A DNA stretch of 43,605 nucleotides from Bacteroidales bacterium (GCA_020201035.1 JAIVHO010000047.1:1-43605), one strand, 5' to 3'. Shown: positions 35,313 through 43,605, counted from the stretch's first letter. Program-made: numbers and translations. Notes: generated from the sequence alone by a model not told the origin.

Positions 35313-36146
35313 ATGACTGATAACCTGCCTGTAACGATTGATGTAAAGCGCATTATTGAACAGAAGAATCCCAAGCTTTCGAGGATTGTCCCTGGATTTA
35401 TCATCAACTATCTGAAAAAGATAATTCATCAGAATGAGCTGAACGATTTTATGGAAAAGTTCGGCCATCTGAGAGACGTAGACCTTGTAAAGGCAGGCAT
35501 TGATTATCTGGGCATAAGTTACAGGGTTCACAACCGTCACAATATTCCTCCGGCAACCGGCAGGTATATCTTTACCTCCAATCATCCCCTCGGCGGGCTT
35601 GACGGCGCTGTCTTTATCAATGAACTGTCAGACTATTACGGGGAAGTAAGATTTCCTGTGAACGATATATTAATGAATATCAGTAATATGTCTGGCGTTT
35701 TCCTTCCCATCAACAAGCACGGATCTCAAAACAGGGAGGCGGTAAGGAAGATAGAAGAGGCTTATGCTTCCGATGCGCAGATACTCTACTTTCCGGCCGG
35801 ACTCTGTTCAAGGAAGAAGGGAGGCATTGTGGAGGATCTGCGATGGCAGAAGAGTGTTGTTGTTAAGGCACGTACACATAAACGGGACATTGTACCAGTA
35901 TATTTCTCAGGTGAGAACTCAGATTTTTTCTATAACCTGGCCAACATCAGGGTCCTTCTTGGTATAAAATCCAATATTGAGATGTTATACCTTCCTGATG
36001 AGATGTTCAGACAAAAAAACAAGGAGATACACCTGGTTTTTGGCCATCCTGTACCGTGGCAGACATTTGACAGGAGCAAACCCGCAACTGAATGGGCCGA
36101 CTGGCTAAAAAAGAAGAGTTATGATCTGGCCGGGGATATCCGATAA
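35313..36146 (+). CDS. glsA: PlsC-like acyltransferase, GlsA/OlsA type (amino-acid lipid O-acylation)
   Basis: About 277 residues from the ATG at 35313; a longer frame starts at an ATG at 35271. The downstream ATG is preferred because homologues begin about ten residues before VKRIIEQKNPKL and because TAACTTTA, a -7-like box, lies only one base before the first ATG. The acyltransferase motif reads SNHPLGGLDG, i.e. H-x5-D rather than the usual H-x4-D. VFLPINKHG and ILYFPAGLCSRKKGG follow as acceptor and glycerol-phosphate-like motifs. Next to a GlsB/OlsB-like gene, it most likely O-acylates the monoacyl glycine (or ornithine) lipid, as GlsA does in Bacteroides. Specificity is inferred from context. 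Confidence 0.8.
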   Translation: MTDNLPVTIDVKRIIEQKNPKLSRIVPGFIINYLKKIIHQNELNDFMEKFGHLRDVDLVKAGIDYLGISYRVHNRHNIPPATGRYIFTSNHPLGGLDGAVFINELSDYYGEVRFPVNDILMNISNMSGVFLPINKHGSQNREAVRKIEEAYASDAQILYFPAGLCSRKKGGIVEDLRWQKSVVVKARTHKRDIVPVYFSGENSDFFYNLANIRVLLGIKSNIEMLYLPDEMFRQKNKEIHLVFGHPVPWQTFDRSKPATEWADWLKKKSYDLAGDIR

Positions 36147-36161
36147 CTGCGAAGAATTACC

Positions 36162-36169
36162 TATCTTTG
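36162..36169 (+). promoter_or_regulatory. Candidate -7 box TATCTTTG upstream of glsB
   Basis: Full match to TAnnTTTG, 82 bases before the glsB ATG and 16 bases after the glsA stop. No TTTG is seen at the -33 position. It suggests glsB may be transcribed separately as well as with glsA. Confidence 0.4.
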
Positions 36170-36251
36170 TTTTACAACTTAACCACATAAATTCCGTATT
36201 GAATTTCTCTATGGTTTAATAAGGTGATTGGTATTACCATTTGAAGTATTT

Positions 36252-37205
36252 ATGAATAAGATAGTTGAGGCGATGCCCGTGGAGGATGTTGTAAGGGAGT
36301 TAACTTCTGAAAGGCTCCTGAGACAAACAAATAACGGCAATAACGAGGTATATGTATTTACCGGGAGTGAATCTCCGGTGCTTATGCATGAAGTAGGCAG
36401 GCTCAGAGAGGCAACCTTCAGGGCTGCAGGAGGCGGTACCGGCAAGAATAGTGACCTGGATGATTATGACCTCTCTGAAACAGCACCACACACACAATTA
36501 ATTGTCTGGGATCCTGACAACAGGATAATTATAGGAGGTTACCGCTTCTTTATTCATGACAACAGAAAAAAGCCGGTTGATCCTTCAGATATGGCTTCCG
36601 CCTCCTTTTTTTACTTTTCAGATGATTTTGCACACAACTACCTGCCCTACCTGATGGAGCTGGGAAGATCCTTCGTACAACCCGATTACCAGTCAAGGGC
36701 AATGGGGAGAAAGAGCCTTTTTGCCCTGGATAACCTGTGGGATGGCCTCGGGGCTATTATTATTGACAATCCTCATATCAGATATCTGTTTGGTAAGGTT
36801 ACGATGTATCCTCACTTTAATATTGAGGCCCGTAACCTGATAATCTATTTTATGAAGAAGCATTTCAGCGACCCCGACAGGCTGGTTGTTCCCAGGAAAG
36901 ACATATCGCTCAATATTGACCATGCAGAGATGCAGGCCATACTGAATTCAACGGATTATCGCGAAGATTACAAAATACTTTCGCAGGAGGTACGTAAGCT
37001 GGGGGAAAACATTCCACCCCTTATCAATGCCTATATGAACCTATCTCCGTCAATGCGCACCTTCGGTACAATCTACAATGAATCATTCGGAAAGGTTGAG
37101 GAGACAGGTATAATGATTACAATCAGGGATATGTATATCGAAAAGATTAACAGGCATCTTGCCTCATACAGGGAAGATTACGATATAGGACTTACCAATC
37201 CCTAG
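36252..37205 (+). CDS. glsB: GNAT-like N-acyltransferase, GlsB/OlsB type (amino-acid lipid N-acylation)
   Basis: 317 residues from the ATG at 36252 (MNKIVEAMP); the frame extends to a TTG at 36228. The block LREATFRAAGGGTGKNSDLD near residues 49-68, followed by QLIVWDPDNRIIIGGYRF, is the signature of the OlsB/GlsB acyl-ACP-dependent N-acyltransferases (hemolysin-like GNAT fold). ELGRSFVQPDYQ is the typical acyl-donor region. GlsB in Bacteroides transfers a 3-hydroxy fatty acid from ACP to glycine, the first step of glycine lipid synthesis. The substrate (glycine or ornithine) cannot be told here. The stop TAG shares a CTAG palindrome with the stop of the convergent purF-like gene. Confidence 0.85.
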   Translation: MNKIVEAMPVEDVVRELTSERLLRQTNNGNNEVYVFTGSESPVLMHEVGRLREATFRAAGGGTGKNSDLDDYDLSETAPHTQLIVWDPDNRIIIGGYRFFIHDNRKKPVDPSDMASASFFYFSDDFAHNYLPYLMELGRSFVQPDYQSRAMGRKSLFALDNLWDGLGAIIIDNPHIRYLFGKVTMYPHFNIEARNLIIYFMKKHFSDPDRLVVPRKDISLNIDHAEMQAILNSTDYREDYKILSQEVRKLGENIPPLINAYMNLSPSMRTFGTIYNESFGKVEETGIMITIRDMYIEKINRHLASYREDYDIGLTNP

Positions 37206-39100
37206 TAAGCCCTTTCATCACGTCCCTCCATATAATTTATAAAGGATCTGTTGACTACCCTGTTGCCGCCCGGGGTGGGATAGTCTCCCGTAAAGTACCA
37301 GTCGCCGGTGTGACCCGGACATGCCGTATGCAATCCCTCTATAGACTGGTAAACAATTTCTACTTCAGCCTTTATAAACGGAAGCTTCAGCATTTCAGCT
37401 ATACGCTGTGATATACGGTCAGCAGTAAAGGGGCGATAAATATCTTTTACCACATTAACCATCTCATTAACAGGTTTTTTCACTTCCTCGACAGCCTTCC
37501 TGTAAGTCTCCTGAAGAAGTTCATTCATTCCATTTTCCTGCAATAGTGCAACGGCAGCCCTGAAAGCGATAAAATCGCCCATCTTGGCCATATCGATGCC
37601 GTAACAATCGGGATACCTGATCTGGGGAGAGGAGGAAACGATTACCATCTTCATGGGATCGAGCCGGTCAAGAATCCTTATGATACTTTTCTTAAGGGTT
37701 GTACCCCTGACTATTGAATCATCAATTATCACCAGGCTGTCTACTCCTCTTCTAATCACACCATAGGTTACATCATAGACATGTCCAACCAGATTATCTC
37801 GTGAATTATCTTCGGTAATAAAAGTTCTCAGCTTGGCATCCTTCACGGCCAGTTTCTCTATACGCGGGCGTTCCGAAATTATCTTTTGCAGTTCATCCCT
37901 GGTCATCTCCTTACCCATTGCCAGGATACGGTCCATCTTGGAGTGGTTAAGATAATCCTCCAGGCCCTTTAGCAGGCCAAAAAATGCACTCTCCGCAGTA
38001 TTGGGGATATAGGAAAATACCGTATTCTTAATATCATAATCAACAGCCTGCAATATCCGTGAAGTGAGCTGTTCTCCCAACATTTTCCGTTCGCGGTATA
38101 TGGACTTGTCGGTGCCACGCGAAAAATATATCCGCTCAAATGAGCACTTGCTCACACGGCCCTTCTCCCTGATATTTCTGATTCTCACCTCACCTCCGGG
38201 TCTTACAATAATAGCATCCCCCGGCTGAAGCTCCTCCACCATATCAGTTTTAAGATTAAATACGGTCTGTATCACTGGCCGTTCCGATGCCACCACCACT
38301 ACCTCATCATCCTGATAATAAAAGGCCGGCCTTATACCCCAGGGATCACGCACCACAAATGCATCACCATGCCCGATCATTCCGGCCATAGCATATCCGC
38401 CGTCCCACCGCTTTCCGGCATTTTTCAGAACCTCGGCAATATCCAGATTCTCTTCTATCAGGGGTGTTATCTCTTTTTTTGAATACCCCTCATTTCGGTA
38501 TTCCCTGAACAGCCGCTCAACCTCTTCATCGAGGAAGTGCCCAACATTTTCCAGAACGGTAACTGTATCGGAAAAGTCAACAGGTATCTGACCAAGATCC
38601 ACCAGGTGATCAAACAGCTCAGACACATTTGTTAAATTAAAGTTTCCTGCCATTACCAGGTTGCGGGTGCGCCAGTTATTCTCCCGTGAAACGGGATGAA
38701 CGTAGTCAATATTGTAATTACCGAATGTTCCGTACCTCACATGACCGAGATAGAGGTTGCATGCATAGGGAAAACTGTTAACAATATAGTCATTGTCGTT
38801 TTCCCTGCCCTTTGCAACAAGCTGTTTATCTACATCTTCATATATTGCGCTGAAAATATCCTTTATAGGATTATTGCTGTTGGAACGCTGCCTGAATATA
38901 TACCTGTTCCCAGGTGAAACCCCCTGTTTCAGCCCTGCAATACCTGCACCATCCTGTCCTCTGTTATGCTGTTTCTCAAGCAACAGATACATCTTCTGGA
39001 TACCCCAGTCCCAGGATCCGTATTTCTCAATATAATAAGGGAGCGGCTTTAGCAGTCGGATCATTGCTATGCCGCATTCATGTTTTATCCTGTCACTCAT
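37202..39100 (-). CDS. Long-form amidophosphoribosyltransferase homologue (PurF-like)
   Basis: 632 residues, longer than standard PurF (about 470-510). The N-terminal class II glutamine amidotransferase domain has catalytic Cys9 in HECGIA, so an eight-residue leader would have to be removed to expose it. HNRGQDGAGIA, GHVRYGTFG and DPWGIRPAFYY are glutaminase motifs. The phosphoribosyltransferase domain has SLVIIDDSIVRGTTLKKSI, the PRPP loop, and SSSPQIRYPDCYGIDM. About 100 residues follow the PRPP domain, more than usual. It may catalyse the first step of purine synthesis or be a paralogue with another acceptor; I cannot tell. It lies four bases downstream of the SPOR-like gene, apparently one operon. 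Confidence 0.88.
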   Translation of the reverse strand: MSDRIKHECGIAMIRLLKPLPYYIEKYGSWDWGIQKMYLLLEKQHNRGQDGAGIAGLKQGVSPGNRYIFRQRSNSNNPIKDIFSAIYEDVDKQLVAKGRENDNDYIVNSFPYACNLYLGHVRYGTFGNYNIDYVHPVSRENNWRTRNLVMAGNFNLTNVSELFDHLVDLGQIPVDFSDTVTVLENVGHFLDEEVERLFREYRNEGYSKKEITPLIEENLDIAEVLKNAGKRWDGGYAMAGMIGHGDAFVVRDPWGIRPAFYYQDDEVVVVASERPVIQTVFNLKTDMVEELQPGDAIIVRPGGEVRIRNIREKGRVSKCSFERIYFSRGTDKSIYRERKMLGEQLTSRILQAVDYDIKNTVFSYIPNTAESAFFGLLKGLEDYLNHSKMDRILAMGKEMTRDELQKIISERPRIEKLAVKDAKLRTFITEDNSRDNLVGHVYDVTYGVIRRGVDSLVIIDDSIVRGTTLKKSIIRILDRLDPMKMVIVSSSPQIRYPDCYGIDMAKMGDFIAFRAAVALLQENGMNELLQETYRKAVEEVKKPVNEMVNVVKDIYRPFTADRISQRIAEMLKLPFIKAEVEIVYQSIEGLHTACPGHTGDWYFTGDYPTPGGNRVVNRSFINYMEGRDERAY

Positions 39101-39104
39101 TTTG

Positions 39105-39563
39105 CTACTTTTCGAGGGAGGGAAAATCGATTATATCGTTAACAATATAGGCTTCAGGAAAGCGCTTTTTTATATTAACAAAATCGATATAGGCCTCATG
39201 TTTTGTCCTGTAATTACCAACCCTGACCTTAAAGAGATTTGGCTGATCAAACTGTAGTTCGGACTCGATTCCGGGAAACCCGGATATAAACTCAGCTATG
39301 ACCTTCATGGCCTCAGCTCTGGCGTTTCTTGCCGAGCCCCTGTATATCTGAATCCTGTATCCATCCAGTCCGCCATACTCACGATTGGCCTTTATATGCC
39401 TTGTAAGAAGGGAATCTATTCTGATATCCTGTGATATCTCCACCCTCCCATTGCTACCACCATCCCTTTCACCAATGATTGCCTCAGCCCTTATCAGTGA
39501 CTGAGCGTCAATACCGGCAGCACTGACTGCAAATAATATGATTATAAATACTTTTCTGAGCAT
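39105..39563 (-). CDS. Secreted SPOR-domain-like protein
   Basis: 152 residues with a signal peptide (VFIIILFAVSAAGIDAQS), so periplasmic or outer-membrane. Residues about 65-150 look like a SPOR domain: GYRIQIYRGSARNARAEAM, then FKVRVGNYRTKHEAYIDFVN and FPEAYIVND, the pattern of two beta-alpha-beta repeats that binds denuded peptidoglycan. Bacteroidota often encode small secreted SPOR proteins. Located directly upstream of the purF-like gene, with which no functional link is obvious. A -7 promoter box lies four bases before the ATG. Confidence 0.8.
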   Translation of the reverse strand: MLRKVFIIILFAVSAAGIDAQSLIRAEAIIGERDGGSNGRVEISQDIRIDSLLTRHIKANREYGGLDGYRIQIYRGSARNARAEAMKVIAEFISGFPGIESELQFDQPNLFKVRVGNYRTKHEAYIDFVNIKKRFPEAYIVNDIIDFPSLEK

Positions 39564-39567
39564 GGCA

Positions 39568-39575
39568 CAAAAATA
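39568..39575 (-). promoter_or_regulatory. Candidate -7 box TATTTTTG at the SPOR gene, near-leaderless
   Basis: TATTTTTG (minus strand) matches TAnnTTTG and ends four bases before the ATG at 39563, so a transcript would begin at about the start codon. No clear -33 box. Confidence 0.45.
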
Positions 39576-39624
39576 GCATAATTTTCACAAATGAACACCC
39601 GGATATTCAGTGGTATTAAATTCC

Positions 39625-40719
39625 TTATTCCGGACCCCTATGTCTGGCATAATAAAATTTCCCTGATCGTCTGCCGGTTACCAGATACTCACCGCCGGGT
39701 AATATGTTCATCGAACTTAACTCAATCATATGCTCTGAAGGGTCACAGGCATCATACATTCTGAAACGTTCAACAATCGTGCCGTCAGGCAGCGAAAGAT
39801 AGTTAATGATACCGCAGTTTCTGTTCATCACCATAAGCTGATCAGTCTTGTTTATCATGATATCCTCCCCGGAGTTAGAGTTCTCCAGGTATCTCTTCCA
39901 CAGCAGATCACCTGCGGCGGTAAAAGCAGCCACCCATGAACTTGTAAAGAGGCTCTCTCCCTCAGTAATCTCTGTGCTGCCTGTAGCATAAACTATTTCA
40001 TCGGTACCCTTTGTAAGTGAGATAACGGAAGCTCCGAATTCAGGATTATTGTACAGCTCCCTTTCCCATATCAGATTTCCGGAAATATCAAATCTGGCAA
40101 TCACCGCCTGACTCTTATCACCACCTTCTTTTCGGGTCAGGGCAGTAATCAGATCATTATTGCCGGTTTTCACCATATCATTTACTGTAATGGTGTATCC
40201 GCGTGAAGGTTCAGCCATGGAAATAATCTCGCCATCACCATCAAGTAAAAGAATCAGAAAACTGTTATACCTCAAAGAATCAATCCAATCACCTGCTACC
40301 ACCACAAATGAATCATCATCCCATCGTGCGATCCTGGCTGTTTCAATTTCCGTAGAGAAATCATAGGTACGGGACCAGAGATAATGAAACCGGTCTGAAA
40401 GGCGGGTAACCATCAACCGGCCCTCTGATGAACCGGCGAGAGTAATGCCTGAGGTATCCTCTGTAAGTGATGTAAATGCACCGGGATGCTCCCCGTCGAA
40501 CTGGTATATCAGTCGGCCCGACAGGGTGGTTTTTAGCGCGGCAGGGTAACCTGATAATGATCCGGCGAAGATAAAAAGGGAATCGTTGGTATAGAAGGAG
40601 GCGAATGCACTGCCTTCCCCATGGCTCTTTTCCCAAAGAAAACCATTGTTATCTTCCCTGCTGCAGGAAGTAAGTATAATAAGGAGAATGACAGAGGTAA
40701 CCTGAAAAGCGTTTCTCAT
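39625..40719 (-). CDS. Lipoprotein of unknown function, probable beta-propeller
   Basis: About 364 residues from the ATG at 40719, which gives a good lipoprotein signal (VTSVILLIILTSC, lipobox L-T-S-C). The upstream 46 residues of the longer frame carry no signal and are rejected. The mature protein is beta-rich with loosely repeating blocks of about 45-50 residues: FIFAGSLSGYPAALKTT, ITLAGSSEGRLMVTRL, FVVVAGDWIDSLRYNSFLIL, LITALTRKEGGDKSQAVIAR, IVYATGSTEITEGESLFTSS. This resembles the WD40/PQQ-like or SBBP-type propellers common in Bacteroidota. No catalytic motif is seen and no family name is claimed. A -7-like box TATCTTTA lies at 40747-40754. Confidence 0.7.
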   Translation of the reverse strand: MRNAFQVTSVILLIILTSCSREDNNGFLWEKSHGEGSAFASFYTNDSLFIFAGSLSGYPAALKTTLSGRLIYQFDGEHPGAFTSLTEDTSGITLAGSSEGRLMVTRLSDRFHYLWSRTYDFSTEIETARIARWDDDSFVVVAGDWIDSLRYNSFLILLLDGDGEIISMAEPSRGYTITVNDMVKTGNNDLITALTRKEGGDKSQAVIARFDISGNLIWERELYNNPEFGASVISLTKGTDEIVYATGSTEITEGESLFTSSWVAAFTAAGDLLWKRYLENSNSGEDIMINKTDQLMVMNRNCGIINYLSLPDGTIVERFRMYDACDPSEHMIELSSMNILPGGEYLVTGRRSGKFYYARHRGPE

Positions 40720-40872
40720 ATCTGGCAATTTTTGACAACCTGATAGTAAAGATACCAAATTATCAGATATATACACCTCATATGAATTAACACCCTCCCG
40801 CAACCATACGATGGCTACTCCAAGGCCGGAAAGATTCCGGTATACTGCTTCAGGCAAAAGTGAAACAGCAAA

Positions 40873-41619
40873 TTACCCCAGTTCCTCCGCCAGTTCGGCA
40901 GTCATCTCCAGATTGTGAAATACATTCTGAACATCATCGTCATCATCCAGCACCTCAATCAGTTTCAGCACCCTGCGTGCTCCCTCAATATCAAGTGCCT
41001 TGGTATCATTGGGGATTCTCTCAAGCTCAGCCCTCTCCGGCTCAATACCCATCGATTCAAGCTTTTTATAGATACTTCCGAAATCTTCCATGGCACTGGT
41101 AACGGTAATCATATCGTCATCCACCTCTATATCCTCAGCTCCGGCATCAATAAGCTCAAGCTCAAACTCATCCATAATGAGTCCGTCAATCTTCGGAATT
41201 GCAAAAATCCCCTTGCGGTCAAACAGAAAGCTCAGGGATCCGTTGGTCCCAAGACTGCCCCCATACTTGTTAAAGGCAGACCTCACCGAAGCTACCGTAC
41301 GATTATTATTATCAGAGAGACACTCCACAAATACCGCAATGCCGTTTGGTCCGTATCCCTCGAAAGTTAATTCAGCATAGTTGTCTGCATCTGATTCTGT
41401 TGCCTTCTTTATTGCCCTTTCAATATTATCCTTTGGCATATTGGCGCCCTTGGCATTCTGAACAGCCAGTCGCAGCCTTGGATTTGTTTCCGGATCACCT
41501 CCGCCGTCACGTGCCGAAATTGTTATCTCCTTGATTATACGGGTAAAAATCTTACCTCTCTTTGCGTCAATGGCGCCCTTCTTGCGCTTAATTGTTGACC
41601 ATTTGCTATGTCCTGACAT
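40873..41619 (-). CDS. yebC: YebC/PmpR (TACO1) family protein
   Basis: 248 residues. N-terminal MSGHSKWSTIKRKKGAIDAK is diagnostic. AVQNAKGANMPKDNIERAIK, FEGYGPNGIAVFVECLSDNN, RKGIFAI and the acidic ELELIDAGAEDIE follow in order. Members act as DNA-binding regulators (PmpR) or as translation factors that relieve ribosome stalling at proline-rich motifs (YebC2/TACO1); the sequence does not decide between them. It has its own probable promoter (41649-41656) and is followed closely by the lipoprotein gene, which starts 154 bases downstream. Confidence 0.96.
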   Translation of the reverse strand: MSGHSKWSTIKRKKGAIDAKRGKIFTRIIKEITISARDGGGDPETNPRLRLAVQNAKGANMPKDNIERAIKKATESDADNYAELTFEGYGPNGIAVFVECLSDNNNRTVASVRSAFNKYGGSLGTNGSLSFLFDRKGIFAIPKIDGLIMDEFELELIDAGAEDIEVDDDMITVTSAMEDFGSIYKKLESMGIEPERAELERIPNDTKALDIEGARRVLKLIEVLDDDDDVQNVFHNLEMTAELAEELG

Positions 41620-41936
41620 ATATACCGGGCTTTTACAGTTTCAATCTGCAAAAATAAGAGATTTAACAAAATAGTATATATCCTTTCCCTGTTTGTCCTG
41701 TTTTATATTTTCAATAGTCACGTATTTTGTGTTTTGCTTCTGCCGAAAACCGTCATGGGAGCACCCTCTCCTGACTGATCCGGCGTGTCTGTATATAGAA
41801 AGCCGGCTCCATTTGCAGGCAACCCGAATCAATAATTCACTTTTAACAATTACTATTTGATTTTAATCACTTAATTTCCGAAATTGTATTGCCAAACTGA
41901 GAATTTTTATCCTTTGTACAATTAAATTCTATCAAT
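41620..41936. other. 317-base intergenic region between divergent yebC and the LTD protein gene
   Basis: AT-rich at both ends, more GC-rich in the middle (41755-41830). It holds the probable yebC promoter. On the plus strand TATCCTTTG (41908-41916), an imperfect -7 box 20 bases before the ATG at 41937, is a possible promoter for the large gene. A 63-codon frame on the minus strand (41641-41832) has no recognisable features and is not called. No tRNA or other RNA fold was recognised. Confidence 0.6.
41649..41656 (-). promoter_or_regulatory. Candidate -7 box TATTTTTG of yebC
   Basis: TATTTTTG on the minus strand matches TAnnTTTG, 29 bases before the yebC ATG. No TTTG at the -33 spacing (one occurs only 10 bases upstream). 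Confidence 0.45.
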
Positions 41937-43605
41937 ATGAAGAAACTTTACACTGCACTGATTATTTCAACTCTTTCATTTGCCCTCTCGGCCCAGTCGG
42001 TCTGGATCAATGAGATCCATTATGACAATACAGGTACAGATGCAAACGAGGGCGTGGAAATTGCCGGTCCGGCCGGAACAGACCTTACGGGATGGACAGT
42101 AGTTGGTTATAATGGGAGTGGGGGTGCAACATATGTAACGGTCACCCTAAGTGAATCCATCCCTGATCAAAGCAACGGGTTTGGAGTAATCTGGGTTGCT
42201 GTATCCGGTCTTCAGAACGGAGATCCTGATGGAATAGCACTGGTTAATGCATCCAGTGAAGTTATCCAGTTTCTAAGCTATGAAGGCAGTTTTGCCGCAG
42301 TTGGCGGCCCTGCAGATGGTGTGACAAGCACCGATATAGGGGTAGCAGAATCCAGCAGTACCCCTGTGGGTTACACACTTCAGCTTCAGGGAACAGGAAC
42401 GGTATATACCGATTTTACCTGGGCAGCAAATATTGCTGAAACACCCGGAGCACCAAATGAAGGGCAGAATTTTGGAACGGATAACACTCCCCCCGCCTGG
42501 ACTACCGATTATCCCAAAATGGGAAAGATGTTTGACAATAAGGGAGAACTGCTGATTAGCATGAATGAGCCCGGAACAGCATATTATATTGTTATGGCTG
42601 ACGGAGCTGCCACACCCACAAGTGAAGAGGTTAAGGCAGGAGTTAATTACGGAAGCGAGACGGTGCTGGTAAGCGGATCAGCAGCTGTTGAAGAGGGGAG
42701 TACCGAATATACGGAGATTATTGCAGGAGCTGACCCTGAGACTACCTATAATATCTGGGTGGTGGCCGAGGATAATATGGCTACGCCGAACCTGCAGAGT
42801 GCCCCTGTTATGGTAACGGCAACAACAACGGCTGCCCGTACACTGGTTATTACATCTCCTGTTACTGGCGGAACATACTACGTCGGGGAGGTAGTAACAC
42901 TAAGCTGGACATCATCAGGTATAGACAGTATAATGATAGGAGTATATGATCATGATAACAAAGAGTTGATATTTCTTACTGACGAAAATGATGATCCCTA
43001 TATAATTGATGCCGCCCTGGGTCAGATTGAATACCCCTTGCCCAACGGACCGGGAACAAACCTGGTGGATATCAGAATTTATGATGCTGATGATACCACT
43101 TTCTTCGCCACCGTAACAAATGTGAACCTGATTGATGAGGTTGATCCTTCGCTGGTCTGGCAATATCCCGGTAACGGAGAGTCCTATGTTCCGCTTGATG
43201 CTGTAATATTTGCCGGCTTTGATGAGGATATCTATCCGGGAACAGGAACAGTAGCCCTCAGAAAGGTAGAGGACAACAGTTTGGTTGAATCATTTGATAT
43301 AACAACTGCAACTGCGGGAGGGGCTATTGAAATTACAGATAATATGCTAACGATAAGGCCATCAGCAAGCCTTGAGGAAGCAAAGCTCTACTTTATTGAG
43401 ATGGATGCAGGGATAGTTGTTGATTATGATGACAACCCGTTTGCAGGTATCACAGGATCTGCAACCTGGAGCTTTAAGTCGTTTACCGACCCCACTCCAG
43501 TCCTGCTTGATGATTTCGAAGACGGAGACCTTGCTCCATGGACAGTGTTCAGTGCCTCAGGCGATGCCAAAACCTGGGAGGCTTACGAAGGTACTGCGCG
43601 GATGA
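41937..43605 (+). CDS. Large secreted multidomain protein (lamin-tail, Kre9-like and SbsA Ig-like modules), 3' end cut
   Basis: Open from the ATG at 41937 to the window end: 556 codons, no stop. The signal peptide is MKKLYTALIISTLSFALSAQ. Residues about 21-155 look like a lamin-tail domain (WINEIHYDNTGTDANEGVEI ... DLTGWTVVGYNGSGG). Residues about 190-300 form a beta-sandwich similar to repeats near FN3 modules. About 300-400 begins ITSPVTGGTYYVGEVVTLSW, a Kre9/KNH-like pattern. About 402-515 (VWQYPGNGESYVPLDAVIFA) resembles an SbsA/Big_5 Ig-like domain. DDFEDGDLAPWTVFS then opens a further domain, choice-of-anchor or carbohydrate-binding like. Probably a surface or secreted protein; a C-terminal sorting domain of the type IX system would be expected beyond the window. 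Domain names come from remembered patterns. Confidence 0.8.
   Translation, partial: MKKLYTALIISTLSFALSAQSVWINEIHYDNTGTDANEGVEIAGPAGTDLTGWTVVGYNGSGGATYVTVTLSESIPDQSNGFGVIWVAVSGLQNGDPDGIALVNASSEVIQFLSYEGSFAAVGGPADGVTSTDIGVAESSSTPVGYTLQLQGTGTVYTDFTWAANIAETPGAPNEGQNFGTDNTPPAWTTDYPKMGKMFDNKGELLISMNEPGTAYYIVMADGAATPTSEEVKAGVNYGSETVLVSGSAAVEEGSTEYTEIIAGADPETTYNIWVVAEDNMATPNLQSAPVMVTATTTAARTLVITSPVTGGTYYVGEVVTLSWTSSGIDSIMIGVYDHDNKELIFLTDENDDPYIIDAALGQIEYPLPNGPGTNLVDIRIYDADDTTFFATVTNVNLIDEVDPSLVWQYPGNGESYVPLDAVIFAGFDEDIYPGTGTVALRKVEDNSLVESFDITTATAGGAIEITDNMLTIRPSASLEEAKLYFIEMDAGIVVDYDDNPFAGITGSATWSFKSFTDPTPVLLDDFEDGDLAPWTVFSASGDAKTWEAYEGTARM

Noticed and set aside
41641-41832. 63-codon frame upstream of yebC
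   Set aside because: No family features, overlaps the probable yebC promoter, Cys/Arg-rich composition unlike neighbours.

Overview
The window looks like a chromosomal segment of a Bacteroidota bacterium, most likely from the order Bacteroidales or a close relative. Supporting evidence is the Porin_10-type outer-membrane barrel, the GlsA/GlsB-like lipid acyltransferase pair, a MraY with a long extra loop, a PASTA-carrying FtsI, a long-form PurF homologue, and repeated TAnnTTTG (-7) promoter boxes, two with a TTTG or TTGG box about 19 bases upstream. No phage, IS, CRISPR, rRNA or tRNA was recognised. Species cannot be told from the sequence.

Layout. 1-11.6 kb is housekeeping: the 3' part of nadC overlapping a YihY/BrkB membrane protein, a glutamine-synthetase-family enzyme, a lipoprotein resembling a zinc peptidase with a broken active site, valS, a class I aminotransferase, a NamZ-type exo-muramidase and a LolC/E-like permease. 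11.8-15.9 kb is a compact operon gatE-gatD-nudL: an archaeal-type Glu-tRNA(Gln) amidotransferase in a bacterium. 15.8-19.3 kb holds an MltF-type lytic transglycosylase and a Porin_10 protein on the minus strand.

19.4-35.1 kb is the dcw (division and cell wall) cluster on the minus strand. Read from its promoter the order is mraZ-rsmH-ftsL-ftsI-murE-mraY-murD-ftsW-murG-murC-ftsQ-ftsA-ftsZ. Spacings are very short or overlapping except at one place: between murD and ftsW lies about 450 bases of repeats, including 18 exact-length copies of a 14-base unit. These repeats have taken over the end of murD, whose usual C-terminal tail is missing. The mraZ promoter carries four boxes at an exact 10-base pitch matching the published MraZ operator AAAGTG(T/G).

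35.3-43.6 kb holds a probable glycine/ornithine-lipid pair (glsA-glsB), a 632-residue amidophosphoribosyltransferase homologue with an upstream SPOR-like protein, a lipoprotein of unknown function, yebC, and the first 556 codons of a large secreted multidomain protein that runs off the window.

How it fits together: most genes build or remodel the envelope. The dcw cluster makes meso-DAP lipid II and the divisome, MltF and NamZ cut or recycle peptidoglycan, Porin_10 and the lipoproteins occupy the outer membrane, and GlsA/GlsB make amino-acid lipids. The most unusual items are GatDE, the murD-ftsW minisatellite, the phased MraZ operator and the HGLFH lipoprotein. All calls come from reading the sequence and remembered family motifs; no database search was run.
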